Of a DNA stretch of 48,123 nucleotides, positions 20,901-31,024 are shown piece by piece. Under the pieces are notes generated by a model. It was given only the letters and a program-made list of their open reading frames with translations. It searched no databases and was not told the DNA's origin. Within the stretch, counting starts at the first letter, position 1. Every line of letters begins with the position of its first letter. The stretch is from Branchiostoma floridae (taxonomy: Eukaryota > Chordata > Leptocardii > Amphioxiformes > Branchiostomatidae). The stretch spans positions 22,404,516 through 22,452,638 of the forward strand of contig NC_049982.1 in the NCBI RefSeq assembly GCF_000003815.2, written 5' to 3'. The position numbers and the translations under genes are program-made.

Positions 20901-23900
20901 ACGTAGCTTACAGGTCTATTAATTTAAACTTCTGAGCAGCTTATCATCTTCAGCTGCTTGAGTGGAAGCAGATGTGAATCCGATTCAAAACCATCAGCAA
21001 AGTCTTGATACAGGGTTCTAACTATATAGCTAATTTTCCATTGACTAAGAGGGGCAAAATATGGCACATTGGTTAGATATTCGTAGACTAAACTTTGTGA
21101 CAAGTTTGGTCAGTTCAGGGCATCTGATCTACAAAGGAATTTATCATTAAGCATGAACGGTTTTGTTGGACAGCCCGCATAGTTCCTCTGGATACTATTT
21201 GACATAACCACGCAAGCTTTCTTAAGCTTTATTCTACTTTTTTTTTTTTTTTTTACTCAATGGTCACCACGTAACAAGGCCTGAAGGCCACTCAAGGTTA
21301 CGGGTTACATGATTGGAACTGTAACAGCAACTCTTCGCCCTAGGTCAGAAACATCATGATTGAGACCAGCCCAATTGCTCACTATGAGTGAGGACTAACT
21401 GACCCAATAGGCGAAGCAGGGGTTACGAGGGCTGCTCGGGAGATTCCCTACCACTATTTTTGGCCGGAATGGTTTGATCCACTCGGGTGGATGTTCGCAC
21501 ATGTGGCGGGTTCTTTAACGTGCTTGGGGTGTTGCTCTCTCCAAACACGGGACTTCCATTTAACGTCCTATCTGAAGGACGGCTCGAGCCGAAGCTAGGT
21601 ACTCATTTTTACTTGAGTGAAGTGGGGAAAGTCATGTAAAGTGCCTTTCCCAAGGGCACAAGATCGGTAACACAGCAGGCGGATTCAAACCCGCAACCTC
21701 TCGGTCACGGGCCGAAGAAACTGCCACTGCGCTACACGGTCCCATACTAGTTAAGTTTTAAAAGAAAGAATACCCTGACGAGGCCACACAGTTAGCCATT
21801 TTGGAACAAAACAAAACAATGTTATGTCGAGCCCCAAAACACCACAAACAGGCATTCAATGCCCATTGTTATCCCAAATGTGATAAGGTGATATCGCATA
21901 ATACTCAAAATATGACCAGAGATGGAACATTATACGAGATTACTTTTTATGCACCATACCTCTTCCATGTAAATAACAATTGCTCTTTCCAATGCGAGGC
22001 GTTTCCTATCCATTGCTTCTTCGAACCTCTCTGCAGACGTAAAGTCACAGTACCTGCACAGATTGGAAGGAATGATCAATTGTAACATATAATTAGGTGC
22101 ATTGTGCATTTCTACTATGTATATGTAGTTGTACTGATTTTTCCTGTACTGTCGAAGCCACATTAAGTGTGTGTGTGGGTTGGGTGGGTTGGGTGGTGAT
22201 GGTGGACAACTGGTAAAGGTGTCTATGCTCTCCTTCAATTCAAATAAAACATAAAATTGTTAAGTAAAACAATATATGGTGAATACCTTAGGCACCAGGA
22301 GATGCTAATAGGTCATAAAGATGTTCGATGACTGACAGCAATCAAAATCATCAATTCAATAACAGTATAGAGTTTGCATAATGATATGTCACTCAGCAAA
22401 ATACTAAACCTTTATATATTATGATCATCTTACGTGGAAAATAGAGGTTAGAAATTCACAATGTACATGTAAGACAGGGATAACTTTATTTGTAGCCCAC
22501 AACATTTACATTACTTATTCAATCTTCCACGACTTAAGGATTTACCGTTTCTCATTTACAGTCTCAACTCCATGGGTCTTGTTCACTAGCTTGGCGACCT
22601 CATAATACTTCCTTCCTGTGCCCTCCTCGGTCCTGAGACTATGGGTTTGTAATTAGAATATAAAAAGGTTATACACAAATACTATTTAGACAAAAAAGAA
22701 CAATCAATTACTTACGTACTGAAAAAAGCCCTATGTTCAGTTTCTTCTATTTAATTCACTGGAAACCAATTGTTTGTTTGCGACATCAATGAAAGAGTTG
22801 AGATTTACCCTAAAAAGATGAAACATAATGAATGTTTCACCCTACTCTTTGTTCGCAGAGGGTAAATTAAATGCAGGACCAATGTTGAAAGTGTTGATTT
22901 GGAAGTTAGAATATATCATTGAACTCACTTTTCACTGAAGCAACCGCTTGCAGCATCACCAATGTCAAAAGGGAACAGAAGCCTGTAGTTCAAGTTTAAC
23001 AGCTCCGACATGGTGCCCATGAACATCTCGATGGGTTTGGGGAAGGTGGGGATGGACTTCAGCCACTCGGTAAAGGTGTCTTTGAACCCGGTTGAGTAGA
23101 AGTCAGCTACGATGGATGCAACTTCCTGGTCGCCTCCTTCAATTGTCACGTGGGTGCTGGAAGTCTTGGAAGACGACCTGTAAGTTTTAAGATGTCAGTT
23201 ATTTACAGAAGATTCTTCTTTCAAGCAGACGTTAACAAAGTGAAAGTGATCTCGTACCATTTTAGTACACTGGGAACATGTCTGGGAATGTGCACGGTAT
23301 GTACAGTACAACCAAGTCATATAACCTTACCCCGACAAGTGTATATTATATGAATAAGAAGGAAAATTGATATCATACGAGGATCCACTGGACATCCCAA
23401 ATCCAGCGTGACCACCGGCGTTGAAAAAAAGAGAATTATAAGAGGCCTGGGCTTGAATGGAGAAATCCTCGAGACTTTCAGTCTGTGAGGCCTCTTGAGT
23501 CTTGAACAGCTTGAAGGAACCGCCAAACGTTGCTGACTTAATGAAATGAGTTCCATAGCGCAAGATGAACTTTTCTGTATACAAAAAGGAGTACATTTTT
23601 ACTGCTAATGACTAAAACTAACTCGGCATGGCGGAAGAAATAACAGGACAGCATAATCTACCTCTTGTCCATCGCACAAGATATTTTGTTTAGGAAAAGG
23701 AGCATCTGTGACTAGAACTTACGAAGTTGTGCCTTCCCCTCAATGAAATGTTTTGGAAGAGACAAGAAATCCCGCAGGAAGGGCAGACTCAGGGTATCCG
23801 GCGAGATTTCATCCAGGAAGATTTCATACCTAGAAGTGAAATGGCAACAAGGGTCAAACTTTCTCATCAAGCAAAGTTACTAACCTAATAAGGCAAAGAT

Positions 23901-26900
23901 AAGAAGACATGAATATGTACAAATGTATCATTTTAAAGAGATGGTCAAAGTCATCATTCATCTACTCAGCACAGAATTAAAAAAATAAATGCCACCAGAG
24001 TTCCTTCATCTTCGTCAAATGATGCTAACCTTTTCGACTGACACACATCAAAAAAGCATAAATCTAAATTATCGTCTCAATCCAACTATCAGAAGCTGTT
24101 GACAGAATGAAAGTCATATCTTACCAAAAAGAAGGGTATCACACCATTTCCTGGTCAATTATGAATGAAATCCTGAGTTGCAAAATTATTGTTTTACAAC
24201 GTTCACTTTCAGTTAACTTCCAAATGCTACAAGTACAAAATTCACCATAATCAGAATATATATAGTTTGTTGAGACTTCTTCAAACAAGCTCCTCATTTC
24301 CTAATTCATTCATCCTAAGTCGAGGTTTCTATCTTTCTCTGTCACATAAGCCACATAGTCGAATAGCTCTATCATGGAATGCAATGGATCTATAATATGT
24401 TTCATTGATTGATCAAATATAGTCTTGATTTGCATAATAGTTGCATCTAATTATGGCAAGCATGACTTAAGCTACCTACATACCAAAGATCACGATGATC
24501 CCTCATCCACTTCACTAGTTATCCTCTTTCAAAGACTTTGAACTAGATGTAGTCATAACGCATGTGAAAGCACGCTCACCTTACTACGTTACACTGAATA
24601 AGAGACATGAAGGACTGTTTCTCGTTTGATGTCGATTTCCCATATGCTGATTCAACGGCCCCCTGTAAAAAGATACAAATTTTCATTTCAAAATGAAATA
24701 GTCAAGACAATTAATTTGCTTTTAAAATTTCTTCAGTTAAACTAAAAGCTATTTTACCTGGAAGCCGAATCCAGAAAATGACATCCCGGCCTTCATCTGA
24801 AGGGAATGGCGATAAGCCTCTCTTGACTCGAAGACGTAGGAGGAGACGTCCGTGTCAAAGATGCCGTGAACGTTCATGTTGTCCGGGACATCCTCATCGT
24901 GATACCTGCGGTGCAGTCAAAAGACTCACATTAGCAAGAAGGGTTGTTGTTACATTGTCATGAAAAAGAAGTTAAACCCAACCTGTTTAGAAATATCCAA
25001 CACTAGTATTACAGTACAATATTGTTCATTACTGTCCATTGTCACTTGTATATCTACTATGTTTATACCATGCACTTGCAATTAGCCCTCGGGCACGAAC
25101 TTGCAAATAAACTTCTATTATATAAAACACAGTGTGTTCAGTATGTGAAAAGGCGTGGCGTGTAAATGTGTGTGTGTCTGAAAATTCTCTCTCTCTCTAT
25201 CTCTCTCTACATACAATGGGAAATGAGTACAGCAATGCATCTCTGATACGTACGTCGCTCTGTTCTTACAGTTTCTCTGTACGANNNNNNNNNNNNNNNN
25301 NNNNNNNNNNNNNNNNNNNNNNNNNNNNNNNNNNNNNNNNNNNNNNNNNNNNNNNNNNNNNNNNNNNNNNNNNNNNNNNNNNNNCATCCCTCCATCATGT
25401 TCTGTTTGGCAATATGACGTTAACATGGTCATGTACCCACTCCTTGTATATCTTTACACAATGATTATTGACCTTGTACTTCCACCTGGCCTAGACTTGG
25501 TCACATAGGGGGTAGGCAGACAATGTCAGACAACATTCAGAAAGCTGTGAATTCAACAAAAGCTACACCTGGAAATTTAAACTCACATAACAGGCCGGTT
25601 CTGCAACCTTGAGGTCGTAGCACGGATCTCCTGGTCCGTATCCTGTCCCGAAACAGCCGTTCATCAGAGCAGAGCCCATGCCCACTGGGTAGGAGAATGC
25701 CATTGGTTGGGAGCTGCCATCTGGTTCACTGTCCTTCCTGACGGTGTAGAAATAGTAATTCTTGTGACACATGGTTCGTTTTTAACAGATAGACCAGTAA
25801 CATCTGGCACTTGTGACGATGGACCTAACGGCCCAGCTGGTTATACATATCTTAAGAGCCACAAACACCAAGAGTCATTTTACTGCCAATTGATAAGCAC
25901 CACCGTTCGTGCTATCAAATATGCTTAGCTCATAAACAACAACAACAACAAATCAACAACTTACCCGGGGTCTTCTTCAACGTCTACTTTCATGTGCATT
26001 CCTGGTGGAGCGAACATGTCATCCTCCACCATTCCTTTGTCTGGAACAAAGTCCACTTCAGCCTGAAAGACAATCATCTTTATCAATGAAAAGAGGTCCC
26101 AAATAATGTTGCCTGCACAAATAACCTCAACAATATACAGGCATACTTTTCGCAATGTCAGATACACTACACTTGAGGGCCTTCTAATATGCCACAATAC
26201 CCCCATTTCATACTCACATGTGTACTACAATCCAACTATGAACTATGAGACTTTCAAGCTTGTGCTTTCATGTTCTCTGAGGGGGGAATAACTAATAAAA
26301 TCTGTTTCTGACAAAAAAATGCATCCCCATTATGTACCTTTATTTCATGATCTCCACCGTCGTCATTAGCTCCTTCCTCATCTTTCTTGTCATGTTCAGC
26401 TGTATGCCCAGAGGGAACAAACTGAATGGTCACTTTGCTCCGGGACACATACGTTGTGAAGACAATACGATTGATTTAAGAATGAAAACAGTGTGTTTGC
26501 TTTAAAAATACTAATAATCCACCTTGGCAGTGCGCATAAAAAAGTTATAGGTTTGTACATATAAAACAATTTTGCAATTCAGGGTGCTGAGTGAGGTATA
26601 TAATGATTCAAAGCTTCACAGATACATTATCTGTCATTCCTTACTTAGTGCAAATATCTTGTCGACTGTGTCATCCGCCACCTCTTTTTCCACTTCTGCC
26701 GTCACCTCAGACTCCTGTTGCACACTTTGTGCCAAGATGTCTGGTCCCATGTTCTCCACACTGCCCAGCTTCTTTATTGTGTCTGTTAGCTTCGCCGCGT
26801 CGAAGCCACCTCCTGATGCTGTATCAAATTGTGAAAAAAAACATGAGGATTTACATGATAAGAACAAATTCCGTTTCTTTATCGAGTCCAGAATGGTCAC

Positions 26901-29517
26901 TACCATGTACATGTACTGAACACCATGGACTATACACCAACCAACGAATATAAAGAGAAGAGATTACTAGTAAGGAGATTGGTGGATATACAGACCCTCC
27001 CCCCCCCCCCCCCCAACTGAATCCTAGCTATTAACAATGGCAAATGTGCCACCAAGGTTTCTGTGACACTCAAAACGAGAATCTACAGATAATCGTCATC
27101 ACTCTGCCAGGGACTGTGGGATTTCCATATACGAGACTACTGCCGAAAATAACAAGAAGTTTATTCGCAAGTTCGTGCCCGAGGGCTAATTGCAAGTACA
27201 TAGTATACACATAGTGATAATGGACAGTCATAAACAATGTTCTAATCTAATACTAGTGTTGGCTATTTCTAAGCAGGTTGGGTTTGACTTCTTTTTTGGA
27301 AGCAGAGGGAGACGAAAAGCCCCACATTTTCTAAAATTTGTGGGTTCTGCGATTTCAAGAGAAAAGTGGCCTTCTGTTTGTCTGTCAATGTGGGGAAGTT
27401 GGGATAAGTCTTTGTGACTTCTCTAAACAGGGTGATTCTTTCGGTTTCGTTGAATGAACATTTGGAAATGAAATGTGTTTCGTCTCCCACTGCTTTAGAT
27501 GTACAATATTTACAAATCCTTTCACACACTGGTAATCTCTTGTATCTCCCTCTTTCCACTTCTAGAGGATGAGCGCTAATTCTGACTTTGCTTATTGCGG
27601 AGCGCAGCTCGAAATCAACTAGTTCTAAGTATTTCTCTCTAGCGTAAACAGATTTACAAGTTTTGTAGAATCTCAGCTTACCGGTATCTATACTTATATT
27701 AAGTAATAACAAGTTCTATAGATAACGTTAGTAGAAGGTGACGTGGCGTTTGTTACTTGAAACCAGGACTAGAGGACTTACAGAAAAGCTGTCCGGCAAG
27801 ATTAGCAATGGCCGGCAGGAAACGCTTGTCCTTGACGTAAGCAGGGGCGTCTTTAGCAGCTGCTGCTTGGAGGGCATCCTGCAGATCACCAGGCAATGCT
27901 GGAGTAGGTAAGGGTGGGAAGTAACATCATCAAACAAACGACAAAGGCGGTACACTCTTTACCCCAGAAATATCACGTACATTGTANNNNNNNNNNNNNN
28001 NNNNNNNNNNNNNNNNNNNNNNNNNNNNNNNNNNNNNNNNNNNNNNNNNNNNNNNNNNNNNNNNNNNNNNNNNNNNNNNNNNNNNNGTTGCCGCAGCCTT
28101 TAATATACCGCCATCTTGGATTTTCATGACGTCATTTTAGGGACTGACCACTTCAAATTAGGGGTCAGCACCGGCCTAAAAATGGACCAAAACCTTGTTT
28201 TTTGCCTTGCCGCCAGGCAAGGCTTTACGCCAGGTTTCTTCCATGGATCCATGGACGGACCTTTTAACCCAGCCCTTCCAAAGCCCCTTCCAAAGGCCCT
28301 TCTTTCCTTGCCGAGTTTTATGGCTCAGTTAGACAATGGTACATTCCAGGCGAGTATTAAAACGCTCTTCTAGACGCATGTTACTGTATGTGGTCTAGCG
28401 TAATAAATCTACGCTTTAACTCACCATGTTCATATAAAGATATATCACAAATTGCATCACTTAGTTACTAAACTTAGTTTGTAATAAAAAATAATGCATA
28501 TTCATTGTGGGTCAAAAAGTTTTACAAAACCTGTTTAATGTGCCAACAATTCATCTGACATAAATTATGATAATGAGGTAAATTTCCTCGTAAGCAGTGC
28601 ATATACTGATATAGCAACAATATCAACTAGTGGAACTTAGTAGCCAGGTAAGTACATTTAGTCCTTTTAAAGACATTTGTGACTATGAATGTCCTTGATA
28701 GAGCTTGCATTGTGTGAAAAGAAGATTTGGGACTGGATTGGCACCTGGAGAAGTCACCAAAGCTTTCCGTATGTAGGAACTTGGGTGGGAGGGGGGCGAC
28801 ATGTGGAACTCGGGATTTTTAAGCGTAGAATCTAGTCTAACTTACCAAAATAACATAAAATACGCGGCAAGGCACAGCTTTTTTAAAAAGATTTCTTGTT
28901 TGCCTTACCTGAACGTCTGCACTGTCTCACCAATATGAAATGTTTCTTACAAATTCCCGTTAGAAGTCGAAAGTAGGCTAAAATACTATCTTCATTTGGG
29001 CCTTCTGCGGCTGCGTCAATTATGGTCATTGCCCTGAACGTTTAAATGCACAGTGTTGCCATAAGACTTGTTGTGCGATCGTCAGAGTTGGTTGCAAGCC
29101 AAATTAACACAAAATTATTACTAACATTATACTGTGGGAATGTCCTACGTTCAGTACATAGGACTTCTTGAGAGACTTCAATCTGAGAAAACCTGCGCTT
29201 GATATTATCAAGGAGCTCCTTGATATTCGTGAAAAGCCAATTAGGCAGTCAATCTACATGTACCAATGGTATTTCCAGCTACCGTTTGTCCATTTTTGTA
29301 ACGTGGAGAACACAGATACCTGGCCTCAATAAAGACAATATCATCTCGCTTGATTAACTGGATGATCATGATTCCAATACTTACGTAGGGACCTTTTGAT
29401 GATGACGCGTTGTCCGGGTTTCGACGATGGATGGCTCCTTGAGGCGAAAAGATATACTACGGCGGAGACCCCCAGAATCAGCACCAAGGGTACTCCTACC
29501 CCCAGTGCCCTCTTCAT
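11832..29517 (-). CDS. MACPF (perforin-like) protein with FA-like, Cys-rich, hevein and discoidin modules (28 exons)
   Basis: Minus-strand gene. Exons, 5' to 3': 29517-29385, 27898-27782, 26818-26645, 26432-26338, 26062-25965, 25737-25587, one exon largely in the gap (visible end 25284-25270), 24905-24758, 24662-24580, 23829-23723, 23574-23331, 23177-22929, 22632-22546, 22053-21960, 20759-20622, 20381-20302, 20149-20065, 19243-19157, 18379-18291, 17975-17768, 17568-17422, 17299-17095, 16981-16733, 16049-15885, 15549-14962, 14024-13860, 13529-12942, 11995-11832. Phases agree at every junction except across the gap. About 4740 bases are visible (nearly 1580 residues). Order: signal/anchor, MACPF, extension, Methyltransf_FA-like, Cys-rich, then hevein-discoidin-hevein-discoidin-hevein, stop. 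MACPF proteins form membrane pores; the C-terminal modules look like sugar- or surface-binding domains, so a secreted antimicrobial or cytolytic effector is the simplest inference. Exon boundaries are hand-predicted. Confidence 0.85.
12942..13529 (-). CDS. Discoidin (F5/8 type C-like) module 2
   Basis: A 588-base exon exactly 2020 bases from module 1, same length and phase. By hand count it differs from module 1 at 18 bases, 15 of them replacing (12 residues change) and 3 silent. The changes cluster in the last 60 residues (TETSEGFQP against TRTSEGWQP; LLGVLSPRN against LYGISSPWN). All core discoidin residues are retained. Confidence 0.83.
13860..14024 (-). CDS. Hevein-type chitin-binding module 2
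   Basis: A 165-base exon, phase 1 at both ends, closely matching modules 1 and 3: RCGPSIPTEGGNPAQCNP, TPCCSNGGWCGSTEAHCTC, then CDGC. All eight Cys are kept; the aromatic binding position is Trp here rather than Tyr. The flanking intron sequence is near-identical to that of module 3 for hundreds of bases. Confidence 0.87.
14962..15549 (-). CDS. Discoidin (F5/8 type C-like) module 1
   Basis: A 588-base exon encoding about 196 residues. After a leader (DIDNITFELAPLHHISK) comes a discoidin-type jelly roll: a DAAKALDGVAGTYWNP start, RHIVLDLKEPHTLTRIAL strand, and YWRLLITRTSEGWQPRLREL close. F5/8C domains bind carbohydrates or phospholipids outside the cell. The acceptor is a pyrimidine tract ending TTTGAAG. 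The open frame continues upstream with sequence resembling the end of an FA-like domain, hinting that the acceptor arose inside older coding sequence. It pairs with hevein module 1 as a repeated unit. Confidence 0.82.
15885..16049 (-). CDS. Hevein-type chitin-binding module 1
   Basis: A 165-base exon for a hevein (ChtBD1-like) domain: RCGPSFPAKGANPGQCDPGG, then NPCCSSQGYCGSTEAHCTC, then a final CEGC. The eight-Cys pattern with CC and C-x5-C spacing is intact. The aromatic site before CG is Tyr; other aromatic binding positions of plant hevein are replaced. Hevein domains bind chitin or GlcNAc polymers. The exon is phase 1 at both ends, as are all modules of this region, so modules can be duplicated freely. 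It is the most divergent of the three copies. Confidence 0.85.
16733..16981 (-). CDS. Cys-rich (furin/EGF-like) module
   Basis: One 249-base exon in a frame distinct from the longest open frame across it. The Cys pattern is CRSC, CVAECP, CICK, CVSACP, with two internal near-repeats of about 30 residues of the form QCVxxCPxDxxxAxDGxTC. It resembles furin-like or growth-factor-receptor Cys-rich repeats and probably serves as a rigid spacer before the hevein modules. The preceding exon contributes further Cys (ICVEDCHPEC). The exon ends in phase 1, matching the first hevein exon. Confidence 0.65.
17095..17975 (-). CDS. Methyltransf_FA-like (farnesoic acid O-methyltransferase-like) domain
   Basis: Exons 17975-17768, 17568-17422 and 17299-17095 encode a beta-sandwich-like domain: FFAASAGDIFVVFSA, then WYHVQISFQGVAL, then YIKYGIGS, then GIRFYSFGTGENDLEI. 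This pattern (hydrophobic strands with a terminal Y/F-S-x-G-T-G block) resembles the Methyltransf_FA family of arthropods and other invertebrates. In most members it acts as an extracellular ligand-binding module rather than a proven methyltransferase. The last exon ends with Cys-containing sequence leading into the Cys-rich module. The family assignment is by pattern and is moderately certain. Confidence 0.55.
18291..22053 (-). CDS. Post-MACPF extension, six exons of unknown fold
   Basis: Exons 22053-21960, 20759-20622, 20381-20302, 20149-20065, 19243-19157 and 18379-18291 join in consistent phase and encode about 190 residues between the MACPF domain and the FA-like domain. They start with a charged helix (RFEEAMDRKRLALERAIVIY). 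The rest looks like beta-rich sequence with scattered Cys and aromatic residues (for example TYPTWLELINGDTYR, WNCHAPGADVHLYDSYV). No known domain was recognised. The largest intron here (21.96-20.76 kb) contains a full-length SINE. Confidence 0.7.
21238..21743 (-). mobile_element. Full-length tRNA-derived SINE, about 506 bp
   Basis: On the minus strand it begins GGGACCGTGTAGCGCAGTGG (A-box-like) and has GGTTGCGGGTTTGAATCC (B box), the internal pol III promoter of a tRNA-derived SINE. A conserved body follows (CTTGGGAAAGGCACTTTACA; GGACGTTAAATGG; CACGTTAAAGAACCCGCCAC), then a 3' segment ending in poly(A), seen as the T-run at 21238-21254. It sits in an intron of the MACPF gene in the same orientation. 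Related copies lie at 35553, 36893 and 39008. Confidence 0.88.
22546..26432 (-). CDS. MACPF pore-forming domain (about ten exons)
   Basis: Exons from 26432 to 22546 encode the membrane-attack-complex/perforin fold. The family signature is in exon 23574-23331: YGTHFIKSATFGG, matching Y-G-T-H-F/Y followed by a small-residue and GG block. Upstream, GMGSALMNGCFGTGYGPGDP (exon 25737-25587) fits the N-terminal strand with the conserved Gly and Cys region. Helical stretches between (for example SREAYRHSLQMKAG and LPFLRDFLSLPKHF) are typical of the segments that unfurl into membrane hairpins. Exon 23177-22929 has the usual EVASIVADFYSTGFKDTFTE helix and ends near Cys. The domain is complete except for the part probably lost in the 25285-25384 gap. 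Confidence 0.88.
24963..25112 (+). mobile_element. 5'-truncated LINE 3' end (plus orientation)
   Basis: Matches, in the opposite orientation, the 3' end of the copy at 27142-27712: the last ORF codons (AAACCCAACCTG), CCAACACTAGTATTA, then TTGCAATTAGCCCTCGGGCA and TTGCAAATAAACTT. It lies in the MACPF intron beside the assembly gap. Confidence 0.75.
25285..25384. other. Assembly gap (100 N), probably hiding a MACPF exon
   Basis: A run of 100 N. The exon before it (25737-25587) ends in phase 0, while the exon after it (24905-24758) needs two bases from its predecessor, so an exon is missing. The minus-strand bases 25284-25270, just after the N run, are open and lead into a good donor GTAAGA in the required phase, so they are probably the 3' end of the missing exon. 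Confidence 0.7.
26999..27015. repeat. Poly(C) tract
   Basis: An uninterrupted run of 17 C in an intron of the MACPF gene; also G-quadruplex-capable on the minus strand. Confidence 0.9.
27142..27712 (-). mobile_element. LINE fragment with C-terminal reverse-transcriptase-ORF sequence
   Basis: A minus-strand frame of about 147 codons includes HPLEVERGRYKRLPVCERIC and VGDETHFISKC. This is the Cys/His-containing tail typical of non-LTR retrotransposon ORF2 proteins. It runs to a stop at 27269, then a 3' end with TTGCAATTAGCCCTCGGGCA shared with the copy at 24963-25112. It is 5' truncated, lies in an intron of the MACPF gene and is not part of the gene. Confidence 0.75.
27987..28086. other. Assembly gap (100 N) in the first MACPF intron
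   Basis: A run of 100 N. Exon 1 (phase 1 end) and exon 27898-27782 (phase 1 start) already match in phase, so no coding exon need be missing here. Confidence 0.8.
29385..29517 (-). CDS. First coding exon: signal peptide or signal anchor
   Basis: ATG at 29517-29515 opens 44 codons beginning MKRALG, followed by a hydrophobic run (VPLVLILGVSAVVYLFA) and then a basic stretch ending IIKRSL before the donor GTAAGT. This is a cleavable signal peptide or a type II signal anchor, which fits a secreted or surface MACPF protein. This start was chosen because it heads the only hydrophobic leader in the region and its phase-1 end matches exon 27898-27782. The following intron holds a 100-base assembly gap. 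Confidence 0.75.
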
Positions 29518-29579
29518 GTTGGAAAGCTAATGCATATCGACAATGACATGTCAGTTGAGTAGTATATACATGTAATATG

Positions 29580-29585
29580 TTATAC

Positions 29586-29678
<93 letters not shown>
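29580..29678. repeat. TA dinucleotide microsatellite
   Basis: About 90 bases of (TA)n starting roughly 65 bases upstream of the MACPF start codon, in its presumed 5' UTR or promoter. It directly abuts a Tc1/mariner element, which targets TA. Confidence 0.95.
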
Positions 29679-29682
<4 letters not shown>

Positions 29683-30676
29683 CGACACAAAAAGTTTGGA
29701 ATATCAACTTTGTTACATCATATTTCCGTTATTCTGCATAAATTTCAATTTATTATATATCAATAGAAAGCTTGTGTAATTCCCGTTCATATGGTATCAA
29801 ACTTAGTATGATTGTAAGCTCATTAAATGAGCACCAGGCCTGCTTAGGGCGGAAGCAGCGTTATGGTGTTCGGCGGTATATGACCACCATAGCAAAAACA
29901 AGACTCGTCATCATTCCAGGCAACTTCAATATGGTTAGCTATAGGGACACCATCCTCCATCCAGTCGCAATAGCCTACCTCGTCAATACTGATGGACCAA
30001 ATGTCATTCTGCAAGATTACAACACCCGTCCACACAGAGCAAGGACCATAATTGCAGACTACCTCCAGGATGCTGGAGTACAGTCTTAAGAATAGCCTTC
30101 CTACGCTAGCACTCGATTGAACACCTCTCGGTTCAAATTGTTTGTTTGAATTAAGACTAGCAGTGGCGGTAATTGACATGTCCTGTTATTCAACTTGTCT
30201 TCATGAACAAGTCAATAACAACGGAAGAAAATGAGCTGAATGGAGTGTGACTTTAGTAGGGTAATATCGGCACTGACCCCCTGTACGTAAGCAGGCCTGG
30301 TGCTCGTTCCATGAATTTACAATCATACAAATCTCTACTCAGACATGCTTAGAATAAACTTGGATGCTCTGTATATCAAAAGTTACGAGAGAAAAGGGTT
30401 GATTGAAAATCATTGTCACACGCGGGGGGGGGGGGGTCATAAAAACCGTACGATACGGTGTTTCCTTGGTTTAACAGAAGCAGAGAAATTTGGGCACTTT
30501 TTTGGTGACCCACTCACGTAAGCAGGCCTATTGCGTGTTCCATGAGTTAACAATGATAATGAGTTACCATTGGAAAGAAAATTACACAAGCTTTCTATAG
30601 ATATATGATATATTGAAATTGATACAGAAACAATAGAAATATGATCAACCGAAGTTGATATTCCAAACCGAGTTGC
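29679..30676 (+). mobile_element. Decayed Tc1/mariner transposon, about 1 kb
   Basis: The ends carry long inverted repeats: AGTTTGGAATATCAACTTTG at the left and its near complement at 30648-30668. Homology runs inwards through AGAAAGCTTGTGTAATT at both ends. The interior keeps a transposase piece in frame from 29842 to 30089: TRLVIIPGNFNMVSYRDTIL, then LVNTDGPNVILQDYNTRPHR, which is the second catalytic Asp region of Tc1 DDE transposases (usual QDNARPH). The following PSYSPDLNPIEH-type region is broken by stops, and the N-terminal DNA-binding part is absent. An internal segment near 30290 recurs near 30520, so the right side is itself duplicated. Non-functional. Confidence 0.8.
30422..30436. 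repeat. Poly(G) tract
   Basis: A run of about 14 G inside the decayed Tc1/mariner element. Confidence 0.85.
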
Positions 30677-30874
30677 TGACGCTTCTTATTTTCTGTCAAT
30701 CAAAAATTGTTCTGCTCTGTTTTGCAGCAACTGGGCAATTGGGACTGTGAATACAACTGCAATAAATCTAAAAATGTATGACATTTAAGGTTGCGGTGTC
30801 AAGGACCTGAAGGCATGAGGCACGTAGGGTGTCTGTAAAGCCCCGGTTATACATAACCAAACATGGCTTCCGAC

Positions 30875-31024
30875 TAATCTCCAAGCAGATTCCTCCGTGG
30901 CAAGACAGTAACATATTAAAGCTGGGGAAGGACTTTGGCCGGCAGAGTCTAAAGCCGGCTAAAGTCCTTCCCCAGCTTACTAGTATGTTACTGTCTTGCC
31001 ACGGAGGAATCTGCTTGGAGATTA
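30875..31024. mobile_element. 150-bp fold-back MITE with 9-bp target duplication and known empty site
   Basis: Near-perfect inverted arms (TAATCTCCAAGCAGATTCC with its complement, then GTGGCAAGACAGTAACAT and AAAGCTGGGGAAGGACTTT) are flanked by GCTTCCGAC at 30866-30874 and 31025-31033. Paralogous copies of the surrounding repeat near 35034 and 37698 have a single GCTTCCGAC followed directly by CACTAG: the pre-insertion site. Its arms resemble those of the element at 8786-8948, so both belong to one family. Confidence 0.9.

Noticed and set aside
28196-28256. Small palindromes (GCCTTGCC/GGCAAGGC and CCATGGATCCATGG)
   Set aside because: Short palindromes without flanking duplications; they may arise by chance.
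29381-29707. 108-codon minus-strand frame with long Ile-Tyr run
   Set aside because: It is a translated TA microsatellite; the real first MACPF exon uses another frame.
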